DNA from: Thermohalobaculum sp039805905
GTDB taxonomy: Bacteria; Pseudomonadota; Alphaproteobacteria; Rhodobacterales; Rhodobacteraceae
Reading direction: 5' to 3'
DNA length: 64,000 nucleotides
NCBI GenBank assembly: GCA_039805905.1
Contig: JBDIVM010000002.1
Coordinates: 744,001 to 808,000 of the forward strand
Shown: piece by piece, positions 1 through 7,587 of the stretch
Position numbering within the stretch: the first letter of the stretch is position 1
How the letters are laid out: each line of letters begins with the position of its first letter
Translations under genes and position numbers: made by a program
The notes under the pieces: model-generated
Databases searched by the model: none
What the model was told of the DNA's origin: nothing
What the model saw: the letters and a program-made list of their open reading frames with translations, nothing else

Positions 1-418
1 CCGAGAGCAATTCCCACAGAAATCCGTCCGGATGTCGCGCCACAATCCCCAGCGCCGCGAGTCTGCGGGCCGGGAAGTCGCGCAGGTTGAAGGTCAGCAG
101 CACCTCCGCCCCGGCGGCTAGTGCCCCCGCGAGCACATGGGCGTCGGCCGGGTCGGGCAGGTTGATCGCCATCTCGACGCCGGGCTCCGGACAGACCTCG
201 CCTCCGGGGAAGCGCGCGGTCATCCGCGCCGAGATTGCCTCCACCCCGCTCTCTGCCATCAGCCCCCCGTTCCGGGCCGCCGCGATCCGCCACTCGTCCA
301 GCACCCGGCGCGACCAGCGCGGCGCGATCAGTCCGGCCTCCGCCGCCCCCAGCAGGATCCCCCGCACCAGCGGCGGGTAGAGCACGCAGGTGTCGAGGAA
401 AACGACGGGCCTAGCCAT
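1..418 (-). CDS. PIN domain protein (RSP_2648-like), 3' end cut by window
   Basis: PIN-fold proteins are Mg-dependent ribonucleases. The start ATG at 418 gives a protein opening with VVFLDTCVLYPPLVRG, where the Asp is the first PIN acidic residue. A later DPADAHVL and TFNLRDFP pair carries the distal acidic residues. 139 codons are visible and the stop lies outside the window. The start overlaps the end of rlmI by 8 bp, so the two are probably co-transcribed. No antitoxin-like gene is visible upstream, so a toxin role is not supported. The resemblance to the Rhodobacter RSP_2648 PIN family is from memory. Target RNA unknown. Confidence 0.8.
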   Translation of the reverse strand, partial: MARPVVFLDTCVLYPPLVRGILLGAAEAGLIAPRWSRRVLDEWRIAAARNGGLMAESGVEAISARMTARFPGGEVCPEPGVEMAINLPDPADAHVLAGALAAGAEVLLTFNLRDFPARRLAALGIVARHPDGFLWELLS

Positions 419-1604
419 CGAGCCGGTAGATCAGCGCCTTCAGGTAGCTCGTCTCCGGCAGCGCGATATGGGTGGGGTGGTCAGGCCCGGCCCGGCCGGA
501 ATGTACCAGCGCAGCGCCCCGCCCCGCCTTGCCGATCCCGCGCGCATTGGCGCGGTGGAAGCTTTCCGGGTCGGCCGCGTGCGAGCAGGAGCAGAGCGCC
601 AGCCATCCGCCCGGCGCCACGAGATGTGCAGCAAGGCGTGCAAGACGCTCATAGGCGCGCAGCCCGTTCGCCAGCGCCCCCTTGTTGGGCGCGAACGCCG
701 GCGGGTCGCAGACCACAAGTTCGAACCGCGCTCCCTCCGCCGCCAGCGCCTGCAGCGCTTCGAAGGCATCGGCCTTCCGAGTCGCGAACCGCTCCGCCAC
801 CCCGCTCAGCCGCGCCCCCTCGGCTGCCAGTGCCAGCGCCGGCTCCGAACTGTCCACCCCCAGTGCCGAGGCAGCCCCCGCCGCCAGCGCCGCCAGCGCA
901 AAGCCGCCCGCATGGGTGAAGATGTCGAGCACCCGGCCCCTGCCCGCAAGGCGCGCGGCGAAGGCGTGATTGAACCGCTGGTCGAAATAGAGCCCGGTCT
1001 TCTGCCCCCCGGTCACGTCGGCAAGGTAGGTCGCCCCGTTCATGCGAACCGGGATTGGCGCTCCGGCCGCGCCATGGGTGACCTTCAGATACTCGTCCAG
1101 CCCCTCGAGCTTTCGGACCCGCGCGGTTGCGTTCACCACCAGGTTCCGCGCCCCCGTTACGCGCAGCAGTGCCGCCGACATCGGCTCCAGCAGACGCTCG
1201 GCCCAGGCTGCGTTCGGCTGCACCACCAGCGTCTCGCCATAGCGGTCAACCACCACCCCCGGCAGCCCGTCGCCCTCGGCATGGACCAGCCGATAGAAGG
1301 GCGCGTCGAACAGCCGCTCGCGCAGTGCCAGCGCATGGACGAGCCGGAGCGCGAACCAGCCCTCGTCCACCACTGCCCCCGGATCGGCATCCAGCAGCCT
1401 GGCCGCGATCGTGCTCTCCGCATTGAAGGCGGCGAGTCCGATCTCGCGCTCGCCTTCGGCCAGCCGCACCAGCGTCCCCGGCGCCAGGTTCTTCGTGCGC
1501 CGGTCCAGGGCGATCTCGTCGGCGAAGGCCCAGGGCGCGCCCTCGGCGAGGCGGCGGCCCTTGCCGGGGCGCAGCTTGACGATGGGGCGGTCGGTCTCGG
1601 TCAT
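411..1604 (-). CDS. rlmI: 23S rRNA m5C1962 methyltransferase RlmI-like, class I SAM-dependent
   Basis: The predicted 397-residue protein has an N-terminal PUA-like segment (IVKLRPGKGRR), the family signature GGQKTGLYFDQR in the middle, a SAM-binding stretch DIFTHAGGFALAAL, a VVCDPPAFAPNKG motif and a CSCSHAAD segment holding the catalytic-type cysteines. These match the RlmI/YccW family, which methylates C1962 of 23S rRNA. I chose ATG 1604 (MTETDRPIVKL) because the upstream in-frame extension is low-complexity and not family-like. It lies upstream of, and overlaps, the PIN gene on the same strand. The exact target base is inferred from the family. Confidence 0.85.
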   Translation of the reverse strand: MTETDRPIVKLRPGKGRRLAEGAPWAFADEIALDRRTKNLAPGTLVRLAEGEREIGLAAFNAESTIAARLLDADPGAVVDEGWFALRLVHALALRERLFDAPFYRLVHAEGDGLPGVVVDRYGETLVVQPNAAWAERLLEPMSAALLRVTGARNLVVNATARVRKLEGLDEYLKVTHGAAGAPIPVRMNGATYLADVTGGQKTGLYFDQRFNHAFAARLAGRGRVLDIFTHAGGFALAALAAGAASALGVDSSEPALALAAEGARLSGVAERFATRKADAFEALQALAAEGARFELVVCDPPAFAPNKGALANGLRAYERLARLAAHLVAPGGWLALCSCSHAADPESFHRANARGIGKAGRGAALVHSGRAGPDHPTHIALPETSYLKALIYRLDG

Positions 1605-1650
1605 GGTCGGGGCTCCGCTGGCGGGACCTCCTGCTAGCGCGGAACCGCAC

Positions 1651-1685
1651 AAAGGAAAAGGGCGGGCCCCGTCCGGAGCCCGCCC
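1651..1685 (-). terminator. Rho-independent-type terminator
   Basis: GGGCGGGC (1660-1667) pairs perfectly with GCCCGCCC (1678-1685) around a 10-nt loop. Read on the minus strand, the stem is followed by CTTTTCCTTT. It follows the 60-residue gene at 1749-1931 and precedes rlmI, so it should separate their transcripts. Confidence 0.7.
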
Positions 1686-1748
1686 TTCCCGGTCGCCGCT
1701 GTCTGGGAGGAACAACGCGGCGGATCAGCCGTTTGCCGCCTGCGCCCT

Positions 1749-1931
1749 TCAGGCGTGGCGCATCTCCTGCTTCGCAGACTTGCGCGCCACGGCACGCTGC
1801 AGCAGCGCCCAGGTGCTGAACATCACGTTCCGCACCGCGGCGGCGCGCATCCGCTTGGCCCGCGCCAGCGCCTGCTCGACCTCGTCCTGGGTCGGGTAGC
1901 GCCGTTCGATCTCCTGCATCATCTCGCTCAT
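1749..1931 (-). CDS. Small conserved-looking basic protein, 60 aa
   Basis: A 60-residue protein starting MSEMMQEIERRYPTQDEVEQ, followed by an amphipathic basic helix rich in Ala, Arg and Lys (ALARAKRMRAAAVRN). No membrane segment or enzyme motif is present. It has a good ribosome-binding site (GAAAGGCG, about 8 nt before the ATG) and its own terminator downstream, which supports a real stand-alone gene. The YPTxxEVExALARAxRMR pattern resembles small RSP_7527-type proteins of Rhodobacteraceae, but this is recollection and weak. Function unknown. Confidence 0.6.
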   Translation of the reverse strand: MSEMMQEIERRYPTQDEVEQALARAKRMRAAAVRNVMFSTWALLQRAVARKSAKQEMRHA

Positions 1932-2159
1932 CTGGTTCGCCTTTCGGTGGCTACTTCAAGATCCCTCGCCGACCGCACGGTCCGGCCGGGTGGATGTCCC
2001 AGAGGCCGTCTCCGCTGCGTTCACGGGAAAGGTAGGGCAGGAGCGCTGACTTTTGATCCGCCAAAATTGCATACCGGCTTTTCGCAGGTGCGAACGCATC
2101 AGCTTCCCGCGGCAAGTGTATGCCGCGTCTGCATGAACTCCGGCCGCGTCATGCGCCCG

Positions 2160-2735
2160 TCAGGATAAGCCGACCTCGCTGCCGGTCTTTGACACCGTGA
2201 CCAGCCAGTCAAACAGGTGCCGCGCATACGAGCGGAAGCAGACGATCTCCCACTCGCGGTCCGCCTTCCGCCAGAACCCGACCGCAATCCCGGCCAGATG
2301 GGTGCGCCGCGCGGTGCCGACCGGGAAGGCCGCCGCGGAAAGGTCGACGGGTGCGCCCTTGGCCAGTACCTCGGCCACCCCGGCGCCGGAAAGCGCCAGC
2401 ACGGCACGGGCGTCAGAGACATTGACCGCCAGGTGATGCTCGCCCGACAGCGCATCATCGAGCGCCGCCACGAGGCCATCCGCCTCGGCGTAGCCGGTGA
2501 AGAGCAGAAGCTCGTCCGGCGACATCCAGACCGCCCCGGAGCCCTCCTCGCCGAAGGCGGCCATCAGCGGCAGCGGAACGCCGACGCCGGTTCCGGCCGT
2601 GACCGCCGCCTGAAGCTTCGGCGACGTGAGATCGCCGCGCAGCGTCACCTGCCCGACCGGCCCGCGGTCGGCGACTCGGATCGTCTGCCCCGCCTCGGCG
2701 ATGGCACGGTTCAGCGCGGATTCGGCCTCAGACAT
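2160..2735 (-). CDS. soxG: Sarcosine oxidase gamma subunit
   Basis: 191 residues, the usual size for SoxG, the small structural subunit of heterotetrameric sarcosine oxidase. The complex oxidises sarcosine to glycine and passes the one-carbon unit to tetrahydrofolate. It has no catalytic motifs of its own. The C-terminal SYARHLFDWL segment and the DARAVLALSG core fit the SoxG/YgfZ-GcvT-like fold. It is the last gene of the soxD-soxA-soxG string: its ATG overlaps the end of soxA by 8 bp, indicating translational coupling. Confidence 0.9.
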   Translation of the reverse strand: MSEAESALNRAIAEAGQTIRVADRGPVGQVTLRGDLTSPKLQAAVTAGTGVGVPLPLMAAFGEEGSGAVWMSPDELLLFTGYAEADGLVAALDDALSGEHHLAVNVSDARAVLALSGAGVAEVLAKGAPVDLSAAAFPVGTARRTHLAGIAVGFWRKADREWEIVCFRSYARHLFDWLVTVSKTGSEVGLS

Positions 2736-5700
2736 TCTGGCGCGCCCCTTCCCTGTCGTAGAAAACCGGATCGACGACCCGCGCCTTCATCACCCTGCCA
2801 CCCTCCAGCGGGAAGTTCAGTGTTTCTCCCATCCGCCCCGCGCCGCCCTCGATCAGTGCCATGGCGATCGAGCGGTCGAGCGTCGGCGAGAAATAGGTCG
2901 AGGTGACGTGGCCTATGGTGCGCATCCGTTCGCCCGGGCCCTTCACCTCGGCGACCGCATGGGCGCCCTCGGGCAGCACCTCCTTCGGGTCCTCGGTGGC
3001 GAGGCCGACGAGCTGCTTGCGGTCGGGCCGGATCAGGTCGGCCCGCTCCTGCGCCCGCTTGCCGATGAAGTCCTCCTTCTTCTTCGAAACGGCCCAGCCC
3101 AGGTTCAGGTCCTGCGGGATCACCGTGCCGTCGGTCTCGTCGCCGATCATGATGAAGCCCTTCTCGGCCCGCATCACATGCAGCGCCTCGGTGCCATAGG
3201 GCATGATGCCATGCGGCTTGCCGGCCTCGAGCAGCGCCTCCCACAGCGCCCGGCCCCGATTGGCCGGGGTGGCGATCTCGAAGCTGAGCTCGCCCGAGAA
3301 CGAGATCCGGTAGATCCGCACCGGGCAGCCGGCGATCCGGCCCTCTGCATAGCCCATGAAGGGCAGCGCCTCGGCCGAGAGGTCGATGTCTGTCCCTGCT
3401 GCCTCGATGACGTGCCGGGCATTGGGCCCGGCGACGGCCACCTGCGCCCATTGCTCGGTGACATTGACGGTGTAGACCCTCAGCGTCCACCACTCGGTCT
3501 GCAGCCACTCCTCGAGATGGCCATGCACCCGGTCCGAGCCGCCCGAGGTGGTGTGCAGCAGGAACTCGTCCTCGCCCGTGCGCACCACCACGCCGTCGTC
3601 GAACAGGAAGCCGTTCTCGTTGCACATCAGGCCATAGCGGCAGCGTCCGACCTTCAGCGACGACATGACGTTGGTGTAGACGAGGTCCAGGAACCGGCCC
3701 GCATCCGGCCCCTTCACCACGATCTTGCCCAGCGTCGAGGCGTCGAGCAGCCCGACCTGTCTGCGCACATTGAGGATCTCGCGGGTGACTGCCGCGTGCC
3801 GGTCCTCGCCGGCGCCGCGGTAGCAGAACGGGCGCTGCCAGTCGCCGACCGGCTCGAAATCGGCGCCGTTGGCGGCGTTCCAGTCATGCATCGGCGACCG
3901 GCGGACCGCCTTGAACAGCGGCCCCTTGGCCGAGCCGGTGATGGCACCGAAGGAGATCGGAGTATAGGGCGGCCGGAAGGTGGTGGTGCCCACCTCGGGA
4001 ATCTCCTGCCCAAGCTCGTCGGCCAGCAGTGCGAGGCCGTTGATGTTCGAGAGCTTGCCCTGGTCGGTCGCCATGCCCAGCGTGGTGTAGCGCTTGGTGT
4101 GCTCGACGCTCTCGTAGCCTTCGCGGCCGGCCTGGCGCACGTCCGCCGCGGTCACATCGTTCTGGTAGTCGAGAAAATGCTTCGTGCCGTGGGCGAACTT
4201 CCCGCGCGAAGGCGTGAACCAGTGGGCGGCGACGGGGGCCATGGCGGGCTCGCGCACTTCCGGCGCAGCGAAGCTCCCGGCCCGGTGGCCGCAATCCGCG
4301 GCGGCCGCGCGCCCCGCTGCGACTGCGTCAGAGAGCGCATCGGCGGTGCCGAGATGCCCGTTGGCTGTCCCGGCGCAAACCGTGTTGACCACGCCGTCAG
4401 GCCCGATCGGCGCACCGCGCCCGGGTGCGGGTCGGAACATCACCTGACCCGGATCCCAGTCCAGCTTGCCGCCGCAATGGGAATAGAGATGCACCACCGG
4501 CGACCAGCCGCCGGACATGGCGACGAGGTCGCAGCCGATCCGCTCGGCAGTACCGCCCATCTGGCCGATCCCGGTGATCCGGCCGATCTCGACGCCCGTC
4601 ACCCGCCTGCCGCCCAGCACCCTGCCGATGCCGTGGCTCTCGCGGACCGGAATCTGCAGCGCCCGGACCTGCTCGGGCAGCGCACCTCCGACGTCCGGAC
4701 GCACATCCAGCACCGCGGCCACAGTGGCTCCGGCCTCGTGCAGCGCGATCGCGGTCCGGTAGGCGTCGTCGTTGCTGGCCACCACCACTGCGCGCTGTCC
4801 GGGCAGCACGCCCCAGAGCCGGACGTAGTCGCGCACGGCACCCGCCAGCATCACGCCGGGCACGTCGTTGTTGGCAAAGGCCAGCGGCCGCTCGAGCGCG
4901 CCCGTCGCCACCACGATCCGACTCGCGCGCACCCGCCACAGCCGGTGGCGCGGCGCACCCGCCTCGCCCGGCCGGTGGTCGGTGACGCGCTCGTAGACCA
5001 GTGCATAGCCGTGGTCGTAGAGGCCCGCCGCCATGGCGCGGTTGCGGAGCGTGACGTTCTCCATTTCCTCCAGCGCCGCGACCTGTTCCGCGGCCCAGCC
5101 CGCTGCCGGCTGGCCGCCGATCTCGATATCTGTCTCGGTCAGCGCCCGACCGCCCCAGCGGGCAGTCTGCTCGACCAGCAGCACCCTGGCGCCCGCCTCG
5201 GCGGCGGCCCGGGCTGCCGCCAGGCCGCTGACCCCGCCGCCCGCCACCAGTACGTCGCAGAATGCGTGGAAATGCTCGTAGCGGTCCGGATCGGGCCCGG
5301 TCGGCGGCTTGCCGAGGCCAGCGGCGTTGCGGATCATCGGCTCGTAGAGATGCTTCCAGGCCGCCCGCGGGAACATGAAGGTCTTGTAGTAGAACCCTGC
5401 CGAGAACACCGGCGCCAGCGCTGCGATCCGCGCGTTCACCTCGCCGATATCGAAGTTCAGGCTCGGCCAGTGGTTCTGCGACCTTGCGACGAGGCCGGGG
5501 TAGAGCTCGGTCGTGGTCGCGCGCTGGTTCGGCTCGAACCGGCCGCCCTCGCCCACACCCATCAGCGCGTTCGGCTCCTCGACCCCGCTGGCCAGGATGC
5601 CGCGCGGGCGGTGGTACTTGTAGCTGCGCCCGACCAGAACCCGGTCGTTCGCCAGCAGCGCCGAGGCCAGCGTGTCGCCCTCGAAGCCCCGAAGCGGCTC

Positions 5701-5772
5701 GCCGTTGAACGAGAAGCTGATCGGCTTAGAGCGGTCGAGCAGGCGCCCGCCGGCGTTCAGTCGATGCGCCAT
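2728..5772 (-). CDS. soxA: Sarcosine oxidase alpha subunit
   Basis: About 1014 residues, matching the large alpha subunit. The N-terminus (SFSFNGEPLRGFEGDTLASALLAN) is the 2Fe-2S-ferredoxin-like fold of this family. It is followed by an NAD-binding FAD/NAD(P) domain with VLVAGGGVSGLAAARAAAEAG (about residues 150-170), then a GcvT-like folate-binding C-terminal half (RSPMHDWNAANGA, YRISFSGELSFEI, ALHVMRAEKGF). I chose ATG 5772 (MAHRLNAGGRLLD), one base after the soxD stop. The upstream in-frame extension lies inside soxD and is not family-like. It acts with SoxB, SoxD and SoxG. Confidence 0.95.
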   Translation of the reverse strand: MAHRLNAGGRLLDRSKPISFSFNGEPLRGFEGDTLASALLANDRVLVGRSYKYHRPRGILASGVEEPNALMGVGEGGRFEPNQRATTTELYPGLVARSQNHWPSLNFDIGEVNARIAALAPVFSAGFYYKTFMFPRAAWKHLYEPMIRNAAGLGKPPTGPDPDRYEHFHAFCDVLVAGGGVSGLAAARAAAEAGARVLLVEQTARWGGRALTETDIEIGGQPAAGWAAEQVAALEEMENVTLRNRAMAAGLYDHGYALVYERVTDHRPGEAGAPRHRLWRVRASRIVVATGALERPLAFANNDVPGVMLAGAVRDYVRLWGVLPGQRAVVVASNDDAYRTAIALHEAGATVAAVLDVRPDVGGALPEQVRALQIPVRESHGIGRVLGGRRVTGVEIGRITGIGQMGGTAERIGCDLVAMSGGWSPVVHLYSHCGGKLDWDPGQVMFRPAPGRGAPIGPDGVVNTVCAGTANGHLGTADALSDAVAAGRAAAADCGHRAGSFAAPEVREPAMAPVAAHWFTPSRGKFAHGTKHFLDYQNDVTAADVRQAGREGYESVEHTKRYTTLGMATDQGKLSNINGLALLADELGQEIPEVGTTTFRPPYTPISFGAITGSAKGPLFKAVRRSPMHDWNAANGADFEPVGDWQRPFCYRGAGEDRHAAVTREILNVRRQVGLLDASTLGKIVVKGPDAGRFLDLVYTNVMSSLKVGRCRYGLMCNENGFLFDDGVVVRTGEDEFLLHTTSGGSDRVHGHLEEWLQTEWWTLRVYTVNVTEQWAQVAVAGPNARHVIEAAGTDIDLSAEALPFMGYAEGRIAGCPVRIYRISFSGELSFEIATPANRGRALWEALLEAGKPHGIMPYGTEALHVMRAEKGFIMIGDETDGTVIPQDLNLGWAVSKKKEDFIGKRAQERADLIRPDRKQLVGLATEDPKEVLPEGAHAVAEVKGPGERMRTIGHVTSTYFSPTLDRSIAMALIEGGAGRMGETLNFPLEGGRVMKARVVDPVFYDREGARQNV

Positions 5773-5773
5773 C

Positions 5774-6094
5774 TCACCACCCCTCCCAGCCGGGCCTCCG
5801 GGCCTTGATCGCGTCGATGATGTGCTGCGGTGGCGCACTGGTCTGCGCCGTGTAGGTGCCGAACACCTCCAGCGTCACCGTGCAGCGGGCGGCGTGGAAC
5901 CACTTGCCGCAGCCATAGGCATGACGCCAGCGCTCGAAATGCACACCCTTCGGATTCTTGCGCGTGAACAGATATCCGGTGAAGTCCTCGTCCGAGGATC
6001 CCGCGGCATGACGCTTCAGATGCGCCTCGCCGCCCGGCGCCAGCTCGGTCTCGGCGCAGTCGGCGCCGCAGTTGGGGCAGTGCAGGACCAGCAT
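5774..6094 (-). CDS. soxD: Sarcosine oxidase delta subunit
   Basis: 106 residues beginning MLVLHCPNCG, with the zinc ligands of SoxD visible as CPNCG and later YGCGKWF plus an ARC. The conserved RWRHAYGCGKWFHAAR region is diagnostic of the family. The gene stops one base before the soxA start (TGAGATG). The ATG at 6094 is preceded by a GGAG about 8 nt upstream. Unlike the usual soxBDAG arrangement, soxB is not directly upstream, so soxD must have a promoter in 6095-6368 or depend on long read-through. Confidence 0.93.
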   Translation of the reverse strand: MLVLHCPNCGADCAETELAPGGEAHLKRHAAGSSDEDFTGYLFTRKNPKGVHFERWRHAYGCGKWFHAARCTVTLEVFGTYTAQTSAPPQHIIDAIKARRPGWEGW

Positions 6095-6368
6095 GTGCGT
6101 CTCCGACGGGACTGTGATTCCGGCAGCGGCCCGGTAATGACATGCCCAGCGCCGCGGATCAGGCGCAGACCCGCCATGATTTGATGCATCCGCGACCTGC
6201 GCCGCAGCCCTGCGCCCGTGCTGACAGGACCTTGGCCGAATGTTACTGTCAGGCCTGCGTGGCGCAAGAGGACACCGATCCGAAGGCCGGGCAGGAGCAT
6301 CGGAATTGGCGGAGTTCAAGCAGGCGCCGACCGCTGCAGCACATGCGGAGAGGCAGGACATCGGCGGG

Positions 6369-6605
6369 ATGCCGGATCTGCAGCTTCGAGCTCCTTCGGG
6401 GTTCGCCCTGACCGTCTTTGCCATTGCGGCCGTGGGCATTGCCATCGCACTGGTCTGGACAGCAGGGACCAGGCGTCCCTGGCATCGCGAGGGGCGCCCG
6501 CACTTCGACGACGCGGACCCGGCTGGCAGCAGCCCCCCGACTGACGATCCGACTGACGATGCCCGGCCCGGCTCCCGCGACGAAAGTCGGCGCCGGGAGC
6601 CATAG
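6369..6605 (+). CDS. Putative small membrane protein, 78 aa
   Basis: From ATG 6369 the frame gives MPDLQLRAPSG, then one hydrophobic helix (FALTVFAIAAVGIAIALVW) and a hydrophilic acidic/Pro-rich tail ending in RDESRRREP. A purine-rich GAGAGGCAGGA lies upstream. It sits in the stretch between soxD and soxB on the opposite strand to both. No family is recognised, and coding status rests only on the membrane segment and the start context, so it may be spurious. Confidence 0.4.
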   Translation: MPDLQLRAPSGFALTVFAIAAVGIAIALVWTAGTRRPWHREGRPHFDDADPAGSSPPTDDPTDDARPGSRDESRRREP

Positions 6606-6768
6606 CCGACCACATCACTCTCGTTAATGGTTGCATTTTAGAAGTTATGCATAAGCAATTGCGTGTATCGCAGACCAACAGCCCACATTAGGCCGCTCCC
6701 GTGCCCCATTTGCGACACGATCTCGGGCAAGCATCCGGGTGAGGGGTAGAAGAGCGTGGGGTCTGATC
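6606..6768 (+). promoter_or_regulatory. AT-rich intergenic patch, probable promoter region
   Basis: Bases about 6620-6665 are unusually A+T rich for this G+C-rich window and contain TTGCAT (6631-6636) and the perfect palindrome TTATGCATAA (6645-6654). It lies 100-140 bp before the small gene at 6769. A promoter and/or operator is a reasonable reading, but no clean -35/-10 pair with 17-bp spacing is visible. Confidence 0.35.
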
Positions 6769-7002
6769 ATGGTGTATCTCGCTGCACAGCCGGGCCAAGT
6801 GAGCAAGGCAGGCGACGGATTCGAATGGGTCGCGGGCCTCAACGAAGGATTTCTCGGCACCGGTTACTCGACGTCAGTCGAGGTGTCCTTCATCGTGCTG
6901 GCGGTCATCGTCCTCTATGTCGGCTTCGCCACGGCAAAATACTTCCTGCGGGGAACCGACCTCGAGGAGACCATCTCCGATCTGTTCGGCCTGCGCGGAT
7001 AG
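6769..7002 (+). CDS. Small single-pass membrane protein, 77 aa
   Basis: The protein begins MVYLAAQPGQVSKAG and has one clear transmembrane helix (VSFIVLAVIVLYVGFATAKYF, about residues 42-62) and a short acidic tail with LEETISDLFGLRG. A GTG 30 bp upstream could extend it; I preferred the internal ATG at 6769. It lies between the sox gene groups on the opposite strand, with an AT-rich promoter-like region upstream and a stem-loop downstream. No family is recognised. Confidence 0.55.
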   Translation: MVYLAAQPGQVSKAGDGFEWVAGLNEGFLGTGYSTSVEVSFIVLAVIVLYVGFATAKYFLRGTDLEETISDLFGLRG

Positions 7003-7027
7003 GGAGCACCCGGCTCCCGCCGGGTGG

Positions 7028-7059
7028 CGATCGGCCGCTGCCTGTCGCGCCGCCGATCG
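7028..7059 (+). terminator. Possible stem-loop terminator
   Basis: CGATCGGC (7028-7035) can pair with GCCGATCG (7052-7059), 26 bp after the stop of the small membrane-protein gene. No T-tract follows, so any termination function is uncertain. Confidence 0.3.
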
Positions 7060-7240
7060 GGGATCGCTTGGCTCGGACTGAAGCGCGCGGTCTGAAGCGG
7101 CATGTTACGTTCTGCCGCGGGCAAACTGCAAAGCGACACCCGCAGATGCCCGGACGGTCGCCTTCCCGGATCGTCCGCGCGCCAGGCCGGATCGGTTGCC
7201 GGCCGCACCCCCGAATTGCGGGTCCCTGACCTGCGGTCGA

Positions 7241-7459
7241 TCAGTTGCCCGTCGTCGTGGTTCCGCCCGCCGTGCCGCCCTGCGTTGCGGTGCCGCCCTG
7301 GGTCCCAGTGCCTGTCTGGGTCCCAGTGTCTGTCTGGGCCGTCGCGGCAGGCGCGGGGGCCTGCGCCTGTTCCGGCGCGCTGCCGGGCCTGAGATAGATG
7401 TAACCTGCCACTGCGAGCACGATAACGACGACGACGGCAATGATGACATTCTGATTCAT
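7241..7459 (-). CDS. Membrane-anchored Thr/Gly/Gln repeat protein, 72 aa
   Basis: From ATG 7459 (GAGGAG ribosome-binding site upstream) the protein starts MNQNVIIAVVVVIVLAVAGY, a single N-terminal membrane anchor. An Ala/Pro/Gln linker follows, then a low-complexity tail of hexapeptide units of the type GTQxGT/ATQGGT. The tail is encoded by 18-bp tandem units. Such N-anchored repeat proteins usually have no enzymatic role. It lies just downstream of soxB on the same strand, 128 bp away. Function unknown. Confidence 0.6.
   Translation of the reverse strand: MNQNVIIAVVVVIVLAVAGYIYLRPGSAPEQAQAPAPAATAQTDTGTQTGTGTQGGTATQGGTAGGTTTTGN
7280..7351. repeat. 18-bp degenerate tandem repeat, about four units
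   Basis: Four consecutive 18-bp units beginning GTGCCGCCC, GTGCCGCCC, GTGCCTGTC and GTGTCTGTC. The two copies phased at 7298-7315 and 7316-7333 differ at one base. They lie in the coding frame of the small repeat protein and encode its hexapeptides, so copy number can change without a frameshift. Confidence 0.7.
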
Positions 7460-7587
7460 GGAATGCTCCTCACCCGTTCCGGGCGTCAACTGCCGGGCGC
7501 GGATCGCGCCGGGCATCCGCTTGATGTGTGGAGCGTCCCGCCGCGCTTCAAGCCCCGCACCGGGGCCAGGTGCAGCCGGTGCGTGCG

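Noticed and set aside
2626..5808. A 1060-codon plus-strand open frame across soxA
   Set aside because: It is the antisense of soxA with a His/Arg/Pro-rich product without any domain, a common artefact at this G+C content.
6739..6768. A GTG start extending the small membrane protein at 6769
   Set aside because: The extension is Arg-rich and would place charged residues before the helix with no better ribosome-binding site; ATG 6769 is preferred but the choice is uncertain.
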